From assembly GCA_030632085.1 (NCBI GenBank), contig DAOVJY010000003.1, forward strand, positions 87,809 to 121,452: DNA of 33,644 nt. The letters run 5' to 3'. Below are positions 7,448-16,334 of the stretch, one piece after another. A program made the translations under genes and the position numbers. How positions within the stretch are numbered: position 1 is the first letter of the stretch; each line of letters begins with the position of its first letter. Origin of the DNA: Candidatus Omnitrophota bacterium. GTDB taxonomy: Bacteria > Omnitrophota > Gorgyraeia > JAGLLT01. The notes under the pieces are model-generated. The model was not told the DNA's origin and ran no database searches. It saw only the letters and a program-made list of their open reading frames with translations.

Positions 7448-7663
7448 GTGAAAAATAATAAAAATTTTTTTGATTATATAAGCCTTGTTACAGAACTGGG
7501 TTTATCTGTTGTTATATCCATATTAATCGGATTATTTGCCGGCCTCTGGCTTGATAGGAAATTCGGTTTTAAGGGCATTTTTACAATAATTTTACTTATT
7601 TTTGGTGTAATAGGCGGATTTATTGCCGCTTACAAACTTATTAAGGAGCTTGATAATAAATAA
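7448..7663 (+). CDS. atpZ: AtpZ/AtpI-type small membrane protein of the ATP synthase operon
   Basis: A 71-residue protein with two membrane hairpin segments (~17-33 and ~43-63). It has the pattern of the AtpZ family: an N-terminal ELGLSVVISILIGLFAGLWLDRKFG and then IIGFIAAYKLI-like TM2 (here VIGGFIAAYKLI). AtpZ with AtpI is proposed to help c-ring assembly or supply Mg2+/Ca2+ to the ATP synthase. The start is GTG 7448 with no good Shine-Dalgarno, so it may depend on coupling from ndk. Its stop overlaps the next ATG by one base. Its position as first gene of the atp cluster supports the call. Confidence 0.82.
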   Translation: MKNNKNFFDYISLVTELGLSVVISILIGLFAGLWLDRKFGFKGIFTIILLIFGVIGGFIAAYKLIKELDNK

Positions 7664-8037
7664 TGGAGCGCGTTAAAGAAATGGAATTAAAAGTTTTAAA
7701 AATGGCCGCTATTATAGCCGTTATACCGGCTGTTATTAGTCTGCTGATAGACAATTGTTTAACCCTGGGCGTTGTGGCGGGGTTTTTTATGGGAGTTGTT
7801 TATTTTAAAATATTAGTTTTTTCAGTTAGCCGTTTAATGGCTGGCAATAATTCCGGTAGAGTAAAGATTAAAAGTATTTTTGGATGTTTGTTAAGATTTT
7901 TAATTTTAGGGATTTTTTTCTGGTTGGCAACCCTCAAGGGTAGCATCTTTTTTGCCGGTAGCGTTGTTGGTTTTTTTAGTCTTAAAATCTCTATTTTCTA
8001 TTTGGGGATTAAAAAAGGAATTTTATGCGGGACTTAG
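7663..8037 (+). CDS. atpI: ATP synthase subunit I (AtpI-like) membrane protein
   Basis: A 124-residue protein with four hydrophobic segments, matching the loose ATP synthase protein I profile: two N-terminal segments with a short loop (MAAIIAVIPAVISLLI, VVAGFFMGVVYFKILV) and two after a basic linker (GRVKIKS). Sequence conservation in this family is low, so the call rests on topology, size and position between atpZ and atpB. It overlaps atpZ by one base and atpB by 13 bases, indicating translational coupling. Confidence 0.75.
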   Translation: MERVKEMELKVLKMAAIIAVIPAVISLLIDNCLTLGVVAGFFMGVVYFKILVFSVSRLMAGNNSGRVKIKSIFGCLLRFLILGIFFWLATLKGSIFFAGSVVGFFSLKISIFYLGIKKGILCGT

Positions 8038-8732
8038 TTGCTTTAAACGTCTACAGTTTTAATATCCCTTATCTAAATATAATAGTGGATATTAATCCGG
8101 TTACGATTATCACTACATGGGTTATTATAATTGTGATATTTATTTTGGCGAAAATTTCAGTATCTAGATTATCTATGGTGCCAACACGGGCCCAGGCGGC
8201 AGCTGAAGGCTTGTATGCCTGGTTTGATGAGACTCTGGAAGAGTCTATGGGAGAGGCGGGAAGAAAATTCATACCTTTTATAACTACACTTTTCATTTTT
8301 GTTTTATTTTGCAATTGGTCTTCTTTGATCCCTAATGTAAAATCACCGACAAGTGACATGAATACCTGCTTTGCTCTTGGTGTTTTGGTTTTGATAGTTT
8401 CTCACGGTTATGCTATAAGGAAAAAAGGATTAAAGAAATATCTTAAGTCATATTTTCAGCCGACACCCCTATTGTTTTTTTCAAATGTTATTTCAGAGAT
8501 AAGCAAAGTTCTTTCGCATAGTTTGCGTTTATTTGGAAATCTATTTGCCGGCGGTTTACTTATTGCTTTAGTACCTATTTTATGTGTGCAGCTTTTTAAA
8601 TGGTGGGGTGTGCCTCTGGGTATTCTAGCTATGCCACTTTTAAATGCTTTTTTTGGTCTTTTTTTAGGCGGTGTTCAGGCATTGGTTTTTACATTGCTGG
8701 CCGCGGCGTATATTAATGTCATAAGTAACTAA
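8025..8732 (+). CDS. atpB: ATP synthase F0 subunit a
   Basis: Subunit a forms the two ion half-channels against the c ring. The 235-residue product has five to six membrane helices. It carries the essential arginine (Arg168 in SHSLRLFGNLFAGG), corresponding to E. coli Arg210. An N-terminal amphipathic part (ARAQAAAEGLYAWFDETLEESMGEAGRKF) and an FCNWSSLIPN segment are typical of the family. The start at 8025 lies inside the 3' end of atpI (13-base overlap). It precedes atpE by 18 bases, in the classic B-E-F-H-A-G-D-C order. Confidence 0.97.
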   Translation: MRDLVALNVYSFNIPYLNIIVDINPVTIITTWVIIIVIFILAKISVSRLSMVPTRAQAAAEGLYAWFDETLEESMGEAGRKFIPFITTLFIFVLFCNWSSLIPNVKSPTSDMNTCFALGVLVLIVSHGYAIRKKGLKKYLKSYFQPTPLLFFSNVISEISKVLSHSLRLFGNLFAGGLLIALVPILCVQLFKWWGVPLGILAMPLLNAFFGLFLGGVQALVFTLLAAAYINVISN

Positions 8733-8750
8733 AAATAAAGGAGGAATGAT

Positions 8751-9056
8751 ATGGATGTAGTATGGGCGGCGGAAACAACAAAACAGGTACAGCAGACAGT
8801 CCAGGCGTCTGGAATTGATTCAGCTACTTTAATTAAGGTTGCGGCTTTATTGGGAGCCGGTTTTTGTATGGGAGTTGGAGCTATCGGAGCTGCTATCGGT
8901 GAAGGTTTTATCGGAGGCAAAACTGTTGAGAGTATGGCTCGCCAACCGGAACTTCAGGGCGCTTTAACCAGGACTATGATTTTGGCTGATGCTATTGCCG
9001 AGACAACAGGTGTTTATTCTTTAATTGTTGCTATTGTATTAATCTTTGTAATTTAA
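8751..9056 (+). CDS. atpE: ATP synthase F0 subunit c, Na+-type two-carboxylate site
   Basis: A 101-residue hairpin subunit of the rotor ring behind an excellent AAGGAGG at 8738-8744. TM1 carries the Gly-rich packing motif (GVGAIGAAIGEGF), the loop reads ARQPE, and TM2 holds ADAIAETTGVYSL. The essential carboxylate is Glu84 in AETTGVY, corresponding to Glu65 of Ilyobacter tartaricus c, with hydroxyls at the next two positions and Tyr89 (its Tyr70). Glu51 in GEG aligns with I. tartaricus Gln32. This pair of Glu residues 33 apart is the two-carboxylate Na+-binding arrangement described for Fusobacterium nucleatum. The N-terminal ~22 residues (MDVVWAAETTKQVQQTV) extend beyond the usual start, are hydrophilic, and should lie on the periplasmic side. 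Confidence 0.96.
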   Translation: MDVVWAAETTKQVQQTVQASGIDSATLIKVAALLGAGFCMGVGAIGAAIGEGFIGGKTVESMARQPELQGALTRTMILADAIAETTGVYSLIVAIVLIFVI

Positions 9057-9069
9057 AAAGGATTTCTAA

Positions 9070-9549
9070 ATGAACATTAACGCGACTTTAATAATTCAGC
9101 TGGGAAGCTTTCTGGTTTTAGTTTGGCTGCTGGGGAAATACCTCTATAAACCGCTAACTGAATTCCTCGATAAGCGCGCTGGTCAAGTGCGGCAAATTAT
9201 AGATGAAGCCAAGGATGATCAGCAAAAGTCTCGAGAGAATCTTAGTGAGTCAAAAGCTCGTTTGGATGAAGTTAGGGATGAGATTTTGCAACTTAAAGCG
9301 GAAGCGGACAAGCAAGCGGATTATCACAGAAGACAAATAGTCGATGAAGCAAAAAAAGAAGCCGAGCATATAGTAGCTCGTTCCAAAGAAGAAATTGAAA
9401 AGCAGGCCAGGGAGGCCAGAGAAGAAATCAAAAAGCAGGTTGGTAATCTTTCGGTGGATATTGCCGGAAAGATAATTGAAAAAGAGTTAAACGCTAAAAA
9501 TCATGAACATATTATTCGTAACGCGATTGAGCAAATAAAGAAAAATTAA
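9070..9549 (+). CDS. atpF: ATP synthase F0 subunit b (peripheral stalk)
   Basis: A 159-residue protein with one N-terminal membrane helix (~5-24, LIIQLGSFLVLVWLLGKYLY). After KPLTEFLDKRAGQVRQIIDEA comes a long Glu/Lys/Gln-rich helix expected to form the right-handed dimeric peripheral stalk. The last residues (AGKIIEKELNAKNHEHII) match the subunit b region that meets delta. Only one b gene is present, so the stalk should be a homodimer. It lies 13 bases after atpE and 2 bases before atpH. Confidence 0.95.
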   Translation: MNINATLIIQLGSFLVLVWLLGKYLYKPLTEFLDKRAGQVRQIIDEAKDDQQKSRENLSESKARLDEVRDEILQLKAEADKQADYHRRQIVDEAKKEAEHIVARSKEEIEKQAREAREEIKKQVGNLSVDIAGKIIEKELNAKNHEHIIRNAIEQIKKN

Positions 9550-9551
9550 TT

Positions 9552-10094
9552 ATGCGCGAAGAGATTATTGCCGGCGAATACGCCAAAGGTTTATTTATAT
9601 TAGCTAAAGATTTGAATATTAATGGGCCTGTTTTGGAAGAGCTTAAGGAGGTGCTTCATGTATTTAGAAATCATAAACGCCTCATGCTTATTTTTAAAAA
9701 TCCTTCTATATTAAAGAAGGATAAGGTGGCCATTATAAATGAAATATTAAATAGAATAAACTGTAAGCAATTGGTTCACACTTTTTTTAAGTTATTGATT
9801 TATAAAAACAGATTTGGATATCTAGATAATATTGTAAAAAGCTATACTCAGTTTAATGACGTATACACCGGGCATGAGAACTTATTGGTTGAGTCAGCTG
9901 TTAAATTAGCCCATGATGAACTTGAAGCTATTAAGAAAGCATTTGCCATGATTACAAAGAAAAAAATTAAACTTAATGCTATAGTTAATAATTCTCTTGT
10001 GGGTGGTTTAAAGATTGCCTATAAGGATAATATATTTGATGCCAGCATAAAAGGCTATTTAGAAGTCTTAAAAAAAGATTTAATGTTAAGTTAG
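9552..10094 (+). CDS. atpH: ATP synthase F1 subunit delta
   Basis: A 180-residue OSCP/delta subunit that joins the top of F1 to the b stalk. The N-terminal helical domain begins AGEYAKGLFILAKDLN and includes the FKNPSILKKDK segment (family FxxPxIxxxxK). The C-terminal end reads NNSLVGGLKIAYKDNIFDASIKGYLEVLKK, matching the usual IGGxxIxxxDxxxDxSxxxxLxxL pattern (DASIKGYL). It is placed 2 bases after atpF and 24 before atpA. Confidence 0.93.
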   Translation: MREEIIAGEYAKGLFILAKDLNINGPVLEELKEVLHVFRNHKRLMLIFKNPSILKKDKVAIINEILNRINCKQLVHTFFKLLIYKNRFGYLDNIVKSYTQFNDVYTGHENLLVESAVKLAHDELEAIKKAFAMITKKKIKLNAIVNNSLVGGLKIAYKDNIFDASIKGYLEVLKKDLMLS

Positions 10095-10118
10095 TCATGT
10101 GAAGAAAAAGGACTCGCT

Positions 10119-11735
10119 ATGAAAAAGATTAATTCAAATGAAATAAGTTCGGTAATAAAAAAGCAGATTGAACGTTTTCAAGGGAAGATTGAAGTAAAGA
10201 AAACCGGTTCTGTGGTTGAGGTGGGAGATGGTATAGCCCGCGTTTACGGCCTTGAAGATGTTATGGCCAGTGAAGTTTTGTTGTTTCCTAATGATACTTA
10301 CGGGATGGTTCTAAATTTGGAAGAGGATACTATTGGAGCGGTATTATTTGGTTCTGATAGGTTTATTAAAGAGGGCGATGAAGTTGTAGCTACCGGTAAA
10401 GTGGCCGAGGTTCCGGTTGGTGACGCCCTTATATCTCGAGTTGTCAACGCTCTTGGGATACCTATAGATGATAAAGGGGATATTGCTACCACAAAAACAC
10501 GTCAAATTGATGTTGTCGCTCCCGGTGTTGTTGATAGGCAACCGGTTAAAGTCGCTCTTCAAACCGGCATAAAAGCAATTGATTCCATGATTCCCATTGG
10601 CCGGGGCCAAAGAGAGCTTATTGTAGGTGATAGACAAATTGGTAAAAGCGCCATTTGTATTGATACCATAATTAATCAAAATAATAGTGATGTTATTTGT
10701 ATTTATGTAGCTGTTGGCCAGAAAAATTCTGAAATTGCAAGGCTGATAAAGCGGCTGGAGGACCACGATGCTATGAAGCATACGATAATAGTTGCAGCCT
10801 CGGCCAGTGATCCGGCGCCTTTACAATATATTGCTCCTTATGCCGGAGCCGCAATAGCTGAAGAATTTCGCGATAACGGGAAACATGCTCTTATTATATA
10901 TGATGATTTAAGTAAACACGCTCAAAGCTACAGGCAATTATCTTTGCTTTTGAGGAGGCCCCCGGGCAGAGAAGCTTATCCGGGTGATATATTTTATTTG
11001 CATTCCAGGCTGCTTGAAAGAGCTGCTAAATTATCAGATGAGCTTGGCGGGGGTTCGTTAACAGCTATTCCGGTTGTAGAGACTCAAGCAGGTGATATTT
11101 CAGCCTATATTCCAACTAACCTCATTTCAATTACTGATGGCCAGATATACCTTGGAACCGACTTGTTTCACCAGGGTGTTAAGCCGGCCGTTAATGTTGG
11201 TTTAAGTGTATCCAGAGTTGGCGGTAATGCTCAAATACAAGCCATGAAGCAGGTAGCGGGCCGTTTGCGTCTGGATATGGCGCAATTTAGAGAAAAAGAA
11301 GTTTTCGCCCAATTTGGTACAGAGCTGGATAAGGCAACTTTGCAACAGTTGGAAAGGGGTAGAAGGTTAGTAGAGATATTAAAGCAAGGCCAGTATAAAC
11401 CCATGAGCGTAGAAGATCAGGTTGCGATAATCTATTGCGGTGTAAATGGTTTACTTGATGATATTCCCACAGAAGATATCAGGCGATTTGAGGAAGAATT
11501 TTTAAGTCATATTAAAGACAAAGTTAATGACATTTTAACATCAATAAAAGAAGAAAAACAAGTTTCCGAAAAGACGAAAGAAAAAATTAAACAAACAGTT
11601 AAGGAATTCAAATGTTTATTTATTCTCTCTGATGATAAAAAAGACGAGAGTTCCGAGGAAAGTAAAGATGAGGTAATAAAGGAAGAGAATAAGCTTCAAA
11701 AAAGTACAAAAGAAGATAAAAGCAAGAAGAAATAA
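10119..11735 (+). CDS. atpA: ATP synthase F1 subunit alpha
   Basis: The non-catalytic nucleotide-binding F1 subunit. Its 538 residues exceed the usual 500-515. The Walker A is GDRQIGKSA at ~170-178, with Ile in place of the usual Thr before GK and Ser after [31 protein letters not shown] and [19 protein letters not shown]-type signatures are present in short form. The extra length is a C-terminal tail of about 35 residues after KCLFILSDD, very rich in Lys/Glu/Ser, probably disordered. The ORF is otherwise colinear with the family, so this is a lineage extension rather than a frameshift. It lies 10 bases before atpG. Confidence 0.98.
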   Translation: MKKINSNEISSVIKKQIERFQGKIEVKKTGSVVEVGDGIARVYGLEDVMASEVLLFPNDTYGMVLNLEEDTIGAVLFGSDRFIKEGDEVVATGKVAEVPVGDALISRVVNALGIPIDDKGDIATTKTRQIDVVAPGVVDRQPVKVALQTGIKAIDSMIPIGRGQRELIVGDRQIGKSAICIDTIINQNNSDVICIYVAVGQKNSEIARLIKRLEDHDAMKHTIIVAASASDPAPLQYIAPYAGAAIAEEFRDNGKHALIIYDDLSKHAQSYRQLSLLLRRPPGREAYPGDIFYLHSRLLERAAKLSDELGGGSLTAIPVVETQAGDISAYIPTNLISITDGQIYLGTDLFHQGVKPAVNVGLSVSRVGGNAQIQAMKQVAGRLRLDMAQFREKEVFAQFGTELDKATLQQLERGRRLVEILKQGQYKPMSVEDQVAIIYCGVNGLLDDIPTEDIRRFEEEFLSHIKDKVNDILTSIKEEKQVSEKTKEKIKQTVKEFKCLFILSDDKKDESSEESKDEVIKEENKLQKSTKEDKSKKK

Positions 11736-11744
11736 TTTATTATA

Positions 11745-12605
11745 ATGCCTAATAGAAGAGAGTTAGAAGAAAGATTTATATCGGTAAAAAAGATAAAGCA
11801 GATAGTTTATGCTATGGAGCTTATTGCCCGCAATCGTCTTAGGCGCGTAAGAGATAAAGCTTTTTCCGGCAGGCCTTATTCTGAAAAAATAGCGGATATT
11901 CTAGTGAGCGTCGCGCAAAAAAGCAGTGACCTGGCGCACCCTTTGCTGGTTAAGCACGCTCAAATTAAAGCTATTTGCCTGGTTACGTTTAGTTCTGATA
12001 AGGGCCTTTGTGGAGGGTTTAATAATATTATTACGGAAGCGGTAAGTGATAAAGTTAATCAAGCTCAAGGTAAAGAAATTAAGATAATATCAGTAGGTAA
12101 AAAAGCTTTAACGCACTATAAACGTAAAGAGTATGATGTTATAGCATCCTACGACGGACTTGAAAACAATAAAGAGCTTGAAATAGCTCAGGCTATCGCG
12201 TCAAAAATTAGTCATATGTATAAAACTAATGAAGTTCAGCAAGTTGTGTTAATTTATAATAAATATAGAGAACGTTTAATTGGAAGGGCTGTTTTAAAAA
12301 CCGTGCTTCCTGTTGAGCTTGAGGCCGCTAAGGATGACACGAAGGAAAAAAAATTAATCTCCGAGCACTTATTTGAACCTTCCAGGCAGGAATTATTAAA
12401 TCAGTTATTACCCCAGTATATTACAAATCAGCTTTTTCAGGCGGCTTTAGAATCTAGAGCCCAAGAAGAAATGGCCAGGATGGTAGCTATGAAGCAGGCT
12501 TCAGATAGCGCCGATGAAATGATAAGTGATTTGGAACTTGAATACAACAAATTAAGACAATCTCAGATAACATCAGAGATTATAGAAGTAATCAATGCTT
12601 CTTAA
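11745..12605 (+). CDS. atpG: ATP synthase F1 subunit gamma
   Basis: The 286-residue central rotor shaft. Both coiled-coil ends are recognisable: an N-terminal RRELEERFISVKKIKQIVYAMELIA followed by RNRLRRV, and a C-terminal LESRAQEEMARMVAMKQASDSADEMI then YNKLRQSQITSEIIEV. The mid-domain holds the SDKGLCGGFNN signature. The length is normal. It sits between atpA and atpD with short spacers; an AAAAAAGGAG Shine-Dalgarno for atpD begins right after its stop. Confidence 0.97.
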   Translation: MPNRRELEERFISVKKIKQIVYAMELIARNRLRRVRDKAFSGRPYSEKIADILVSVAQKSSDLAHPLLVKHAQIKAICLVTFSSDKGLCGGFNNIITEAVSDKVNQAQGKEIKIISVGKKALTHYKRKEYDVIASYDGLENNKELEIAQAIASKISHMYKTNEVQQVVLIYNKYRERLIGRAVLKTVLPVELEAAKDDTKEKKLISEHLFEPSRQELLNQLLPQYITNQLFQAALESRAQEEMARMVAMKQASDSADEMISDLELEYNKLRQSQITSEIIEVINAS

Positions 12606-14048
<1,443 letters not shown>

Positions 14049-14051
14049 TAT

Positions 14052-14297
14052 ATGGCAATAAGAGTAGCGATTGTAACACCTGATAGAATTTTATATGAGA
14101 CAGAGAAGGCGGACTTAGTGGTTCTTCCGGGTAAAGTTGGGGGGTTTGGTGTTCTAAAAAGACATACGCCCTTGCTTTCTGCTTTAAAAAAGGGTAGAAT
14201 AACCATAAGGGAGAATGGAGCCGGTAGAGAGTTTGAGATAAGCGGAGGTTTTGTGGAAGTTCTCCCCGATAAGGTAACCGTGCTGGCTGAGTCCTAA
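14052..14297 (+). CDS. atpC: ATP synthase F1 subunit epsilon, N-terminal beta domain only
   Basis: An 81-residue epsilon subunit. It holds the N-terminal beta-sandwich (VAIVTPDRILYETEKADLVVLPG, FGVLKRHTPLLSALKKG, ISGGFVEVLPDKVTVLAES) that couples gamma to the c ring. Family members in E. coli and Bacillus have ~130-140 residues with two C-terminal helices that can block rotation and bind ATP. These are absent here. The stop follows directly after VLAES, the place where the helical domain would begin, and the downstream 25 bases do not continue it. This points to a naturally short epsilon, as known in some phyla. Confidence 0.94.
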   Translation: MAIRVAIVTPDRILYETEKADLVVLPGKVGGFGVLKRHTPLLSALKKGRITIRENGAGREFEISGGFVEVLPDKVTVLAES

Positions 14298-14322
14298 ATC
14301 CTCTGTATTTTTTTAAAAGATT

Positions 14323-15657
14323 ATGGGGAAAAAAAGTAGTTTTTTTATAATTATTCTGGTTCTTTTTTTTGTGGGAACCATAAATTTATGTTATGCTCAA
14401 GATAGACGCATTGAGTTAATCGACATAAAAGTAAGTAACTCCGCTGATCGCACTCTTATAGATATAAAAACAAACCGGCCAGTAGATTTTCTTCATTACA
14501 ATCTTAAAAACCCGCCTAGATTAGTTATAGATTTTATTGGAACCAATATATATTCTCAAGAACCGGAAGTATCAATTTTTGTACATGGTAATATTCGTGA
14601 AATTAAAAGCGTTTTATATTCTACTTCCGGAGAAGATCCAAAAATTGATTCGCTGGTATTTAAATTTAAACCAAACGTTGCCGTGAGAATAAAAAAGGAC
14701 AAGAATAGGATATTTCTTCAGGTTAAAGAGCATAGTGTTATATCTAAAATCAATGATTTCAATAATACTAAACGTATCCGAGCCAACCTTTTAGCTAGTC
14801 GGATAGCTGAGAATAAAAAAACAACTTTTATGGCCGGCGGCAGTCAAGAATTTTTTGTTACGGCTGACGGATATTCACAGGTTAGTGACTTTGTTTTGGC
14901 ATCCTCCGCGGATAAGATTACATCCGCGGGTTATTACATTTGGGCTCTTTATGAAGCTTCGATTAAAGAAAAAATGCGGGAATTTACAGCGCTTGATGAT
15001 ATAGTTTTTCTTTCCGCTAAAAATAATAATCAGGAAAATTTCATAAATCTTGCAAAAATAACTTCAATGCAAAAAGTTTCCACCGGCATTAAGGCAAAAA
15101 AAAATAATTATAATTCATCAACCATAAGGATGGGTTTTAATTTAATATTAATTGTTAGTTTAATTTCTCTTGTTGGCTATAAAATAAAACGGCACGCTAA
15201 AGCAACGTTACATCAAAGACAACTGCCGGATGTAGATGAAATTCTTTCAGATGCCAGGCTTAAACCGGTTGATAGATATAATTTTAAAACCAATCAAGCG
15301 AGCAGCAAGGATAACTTATTAGAAAAAAGAAAATATGCCAGGTTTAATTTACCGGATGATGATATTCTTACAATTTATATGGATGTAGAAACGGAAGGTT
15401 TTGATAAAATAAAGACAAAAGCGCAGAATATAAGTTTGGGTGGTATTCGCATAGAGATAGATGGCAGGATTAGATTACCGGAAATTCTCGAACTTGAGTT
15501 AAGATTGCCTGATCACGATAAAGGCAGTGAAATGCTTGCTCGAATAGAATGGGTTAATTCAACAAGTGATAATGCCTGTTCCTATGGACTTTCTTTTATG
15601 ATGTTTGGTGAAAACGAAGAGAATAAACTTAAAGATTTTCTAAAGAATAACTTCTAA
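14323..15657 (+). CDS. AMIN domain - transmembrane - PilZ domain protein
   Basis: A 444-residue protein with an unusual domain order. Residues 1-25 are a signal peptide or anchor (ends NLCYAQ). Residues ~28-135 form an AMIN-type domain (RIELIDIKVSNSADRTLIDI, RLVIDFIGTNI), the fold that binds peptidoglycan or targets PilQ and AmiC in the periplasm. A linker of ~130 residues follows, then a membrane span at ~271-288 (LILIVSLISLVGY). Residues ~335-444 form a PilZ domain with both c-di-GMP motifs, RKYAR at 336-340 and NISLGG at 369-374. The expected topology puts AMIN in the periplasm and PilZ in the cytoplasm, so the protein could pass a c-di-GMP signal to the cell wall or a pilus machine. It lies 25 bases after atpC with no terminator between and 5 before rsmI. 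No Shine-Dalgarno is obvious. Confidence 0.82.
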   Translation: MGKKSSFFIIILVLFFVGTINLCYAQDRRIELIDIKVSNSADRTLIDIKTNRPVDFLHYNLKNPPRLVIDFIGTNIYSQEPEVSIFVHGNIREIKSVLYSTSGEDPKIDSLVFKFKPNVAVRIKKDKNRIFLQVKEHSVISKINDFNNTKRIRANLLASRIAENKKTTFMAGGSQEFFVTADGYSQVSDFVLASSADKITSAGYYIWALYEASIKEKMREFTALDDIVFLSAKNNNQENFINLAKITSMQKVSTGIKAKKNNYNSSTIRMGFNLILIVSLISLVGYKIKRHAKATLHQRQLPDVDEILSDARLKPVDRYNFKTNQASSKDNLLEKRKYARFNLPDDDILTIYMDVETEGFDKIKTKAQNISLGGIRIEIDGRIRLPEILELELRLPDHDKGSEMLARIEWVNSTSDNACSYGLSFMMFGENEENKLKDFLKNNF

Positions 15658-15662
15658 TTAAA

Positions 15663-16334
15663 GTGGACAATAAAAACGGAACACTATTTATAGTAAGCAC
15701 TCCTATTGGTAATATTAAGGATATTAGCGTACGGGCACTTGAGATATTAAAAGAAGTTGATATAATAGCCTGCGAAGATACCCGCCACACATCCAATTTG
15801 CTAAGGTTTTATAATATTTCAAAAAAACTCATAAGTTATTATGAGCATAATAAAAAATATAGAAGCTCACAGTTGATTAAATGGCTAAAAGATGGTCAAA
15901 ATATAGCTCTGGTTAGTGACGCCGGGACACCGGCCATAAGTGACCCGGGTTATTATATAATACGTTTGGCTCTTAATGAAGAGATTAAGATAGAGGTTAT
16001 TCCCGGAGCTTCCGCGGTATTATGCGCTTTAATTGCTTCCGGTAAGCCCACGGATAAATTTATTTTTGAAGGTTATTTACCAAGAAAAAAAGAAGCGCGA
16101 AGAAAAAAATTGAGTGAGGTGCTTAACGAGAAGAGAACATTCATATTTTATGAATCTCCCCATCGCTTGCAAAAAACACTTGAAGATATGTGTTTGATTA
16201 TACCGGACGAAGACATTTGCATTTGCAGGGAACTTACAAAAAAATTTGAAGAAATTGTTTGCGATAAAGCGGAAAATCTGATAAAAAAATATAAAGAGCG
16301 GAAACCTAAAGGGGAGATAGTAATAGTTATATGA
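15663..16334 (+). CDS. rsmI: 16S rRNA (cytidine1402-2'-O)-methyltransferase
   Basis: RsmI methylates the ribose of C1402 in 16S rRNA using SAM. The 223-residue product has the tetrapyrrole-methylase fold with GTLFIVSTPIGNIKDIS, IIACEDTRHTSNLL, LVSDAGTPAISDPG, IPGASAVLCALIASG and the FYESPHRL motif, then RELTKKFEE. It starts with GTG at 15663. Usual length is ~270-290; the small C-terminal domain after the KPKGEIVIVI strand is missing, a variation seen in other RsmI. Its stop overlaps the next ATG in an ATGA arrangement at 16331-16334. Confidence 0.94.
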   Translation: MDNKNGTLFIVSTPIGNIKDISVRALEILKEVDIIACEDTRHTSNLLRFYNISKKLISYYEHNKKYRSSQLIKWLKDGQNIALVSDAGTPAISDPGYYIIRLALNEEIKIEVIPGASAVLCALIASGKPTDKFIFEGYLPRKKEARRKKLSEVLNEKRTFIFYESPHRLQKTLEDMCLIIPDEDICICRELTKKFEEIVCDKAENLIKKYKERKPKGEIVIVI

